The position numbers and the translations under genes were made by a program. A stretch of DNA of 6,400 nucleotides, taken from Microcaldota archaeon. Lineage in GTDB: Archaea > Micrarchaeota > Micrarchaeia > Micrarchaeales > CABMGC01. Where the stretch lies: assembly GCA_027328265.1 (NCBI GenBank), contig DAHVVD010000031.1:1-6400 (forward strand), written 5' to 3'. The notes under the pieces are model-generated. The model worked only from the letters and a program-made list of their open reading frames with translations, was not told where the DNA came from and searched no databases. This document shows, one piece after another, positions 5,365 through 6,400 of the stretch (the first letter of the stretch is position 1; every line of letters starts with the position of its first letter).

Positions 5365-6400
5365 TGCCTGTGATAACATTCAACAAAAAGTACCTCGCTA
5401 AGCTCATGTCAATGAGGCTCACAGACAAGCAGCTCTCCGACGAGGTTACAAAGATGGGTTTCAATGTCGAGGGAATTGATGATATGGAAATAAGCCTCGA
5501 GATAACACCGAACAGGCCTGACCTCTACAGCACTGTAGGTCTTGCTAGGTCGCTCAAGAACTTCATGCACAAGTCTAGGTGTTTCAAATACATTCTGGAG
5601 GAAAGTGGGCCCGCATTCGAGATAGAAGTTGGTAGGGAGGTTGCGAAGTTAAGGCCTTTCATCTCTGGCTTTGCTGCATACGGGCTCGTCCTTAGCGAGG
5701 AAGCTCTTGCTGACATAATGAATTTTGCCGATAAACTCTCCGAGACATACGGAAGATCAAGGAGGAAAGTTGCGGTAGGCATACAAGACCTGGACCAGAT
5801 AGAGCAGCCGCTGCATTACAACGCCTACGAGGAGGAGAGATTCACGCCTCTCGGCGAATCGTCTGACAAAACTTTCAGTCAGATCTTGAAGGCTAACGAG
5901 AAAGGAATGAAATACGGAGATATAATCAAAAACCCTGACGGAAGGTACCCTGCGCTCAAGGACAACATAGGTGTCATCTCGCTCATACCAATAATCAACG
6001 CGGAAAGGACCAGGGTGACGAAGCAGACGAAAAACATCTTCGTAGATATCACTGGAACAGACAAGAACTCGGTGAACAGGTCGCTGGATATGCTCGCAGC
6101 GCTCCTCATGGACCTTGGCGCGAAAGTTCTTCCAGTTGAGATAAACTATCCCGGAAGCTCCGAAGTCACGCCCATGATGGAAAGTCAATACATCAAGATA
6201 CCGCTACGACTTTCCGAGAATGAGATAGGGGTGAAGATAGGCTACAGCAACATAATCTCACTGGCAAACAAGATGGGCTATGAGGCTGCGCTTCTCGGCA
6301 GCGATGTCAGGTTCAGGGTGCCTGAGTACCGTATTGACGTTATGAATGACCAGGACGTTGTGGAGGACATAGCAATAGCCTACGGCTACGACTACATCCA
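5364..6400 (+). CDS. pheT: Phenylalanyl-tRNA synthetase beta subunit, archaeal type (3' end outside window)
   Basis: Beta subunit of PheRS, which holds the editing site for mischarged Tyr-tRNA-Phe and binds tRNA. 345 codons plus two bases are visible of about 540-600 expected, with no stop before the edge. The N-terminus is the short archaeal form, without the bacterial tRNA-binding-fold insertion: EITPNRPDL (46-54) is close to the start. The B3/B4 editing region spans roughly 90-260, with RRKVAVGIQDLDQI (133-146), FTPLGESSDKTF (160-171), KGMKYG (180-185), YPALKDNIGVISLIPIIN (195-212) and TKNIFVDITGTD (222-233). The start of the B5 domain follows, ending EYRIDVMNDQDVVEDIAIAYGYD (given as 321-343; key residues R323, D325, D330, E334, D335). 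The catalytic-like B6/B7 part lies beyond the window. The ATG overlaps the pheS stop (TAATG). A GGAGG 8 nt upstream supports this start. Confidence 0.95.
   Translation, partial: MPVITFNKKYLAKLMSMRLTDKQLSDEVTKMGFNVEGIDDMEISLEITPNRPDLYSTVGLARSLKNFMHKSRCFKYILEESGPAFEIEVGREVAKLRPFISGFAAYGLVLSEEALADIMNFADKLSETYGRSRRKVAVGIQDLDQIEQPLHYNAYEEERFTPLGESSDKTFSQILKANEKGMKYGDIIKNPDGRYPALKDNIGVISLIPIINAERTRVTKQTKNIFVDITGTDKNSVNRSLDMLAALLMDLGAKVLPVEINYPGSSEVTPMMESQYIKIPLRLSENEIGVKIGYSNIISLANKMGYEAALLGSDVRFRVPEYRIDVMNDQDVVEDIAIAYGYDYI

Noticed and set aside
5757..6188. Minus-strand open frame (143 codons) opposite pheT
   Set aside because: The + strand encodes unmistakable PheT motifs throughout. The opposing translation has low-complexity Arg/Val-rich content and no recognisable domain.

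Overview
The window is densely coding archaeal chromosome. Seven protein genes fill almost all of it, and the gene at each edge is cut by the window. The archaeal assignment rests on four points: an archaeal/eukaryotic-type PheRS alpha subunit with a long winged-helix N-terminus, pheS and pheT adjacent and coupled, heavy use of AGG/AGA and ATA codons, and a TATA/BRE-like promoter placed for a leaderless mRNA. Tight spacing and moderate GC would fit a Thermoplasmata-like or Micrarchaeota (ARMAN)-like genome, but that placement is a guess and cannot be decided from this sequence alone.

Layout. (1) Bases 2-2040, + strand: the 3' part of an MDR-family NAD(P)-dependent oxidoreductase, a CPBP-family (CAAX protease/Abi type) membrane protein overlapping its end, and a UbiE/MenG-type quinone C-methyltransferase 7 nt further on. 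They look like one co-transcribed unit. (2) Bases 2046-3793 (or 3832), - strand: a MenA-type UbiA prenyltransferase followed by an all-trans polyprenyl diphosphate synthase, 14 nt apart and evidently an operon. Its end faces the end of ubiE with only 5 nt between the stop codons. (3) Bases 3868-6400, + strand: pheS and pheT, overlapping by one base, with pheT running off the right edge. The gap before pheS holds divergent promoters.

How the genes work together. The middle five kilobases hold the membrane half of a menaquinone-like pathway. The polyprenyl diphosphate synthase would make the tail, the UbiA enzyme would attach it to a naphthoate-type nucleus, and UbiE would methylate the ring. 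The UbiA sequence has the MenA-style motif (Asp-rich motif followed by a Gly-Gly-Ser stretch) and not the pattern of the archaeal lipid enzyme DGGGP synthase. The synthase has small residues where chain-terminating aromatics sit in short-chain enzymes, which suggests a long tail. No genes for the aromatic nucleus are visible. The oxidoreductase and the CPBP protein share the locus, but a role in quinone metabolism is only inferred. PheST is housekeeping.

I found no tRNA, rRNA, CRISPR array, insertion sequence, or intergenic stretch over 100 bases. I see no strong case for a wholly new system. The items most worth a second look are the compact quinone-tail module, the tail-length determinants, a Glu-to-Asp change in the PheS amino-acid pocket, and the unclear, possibly non-AUG start of the CPBP gene.
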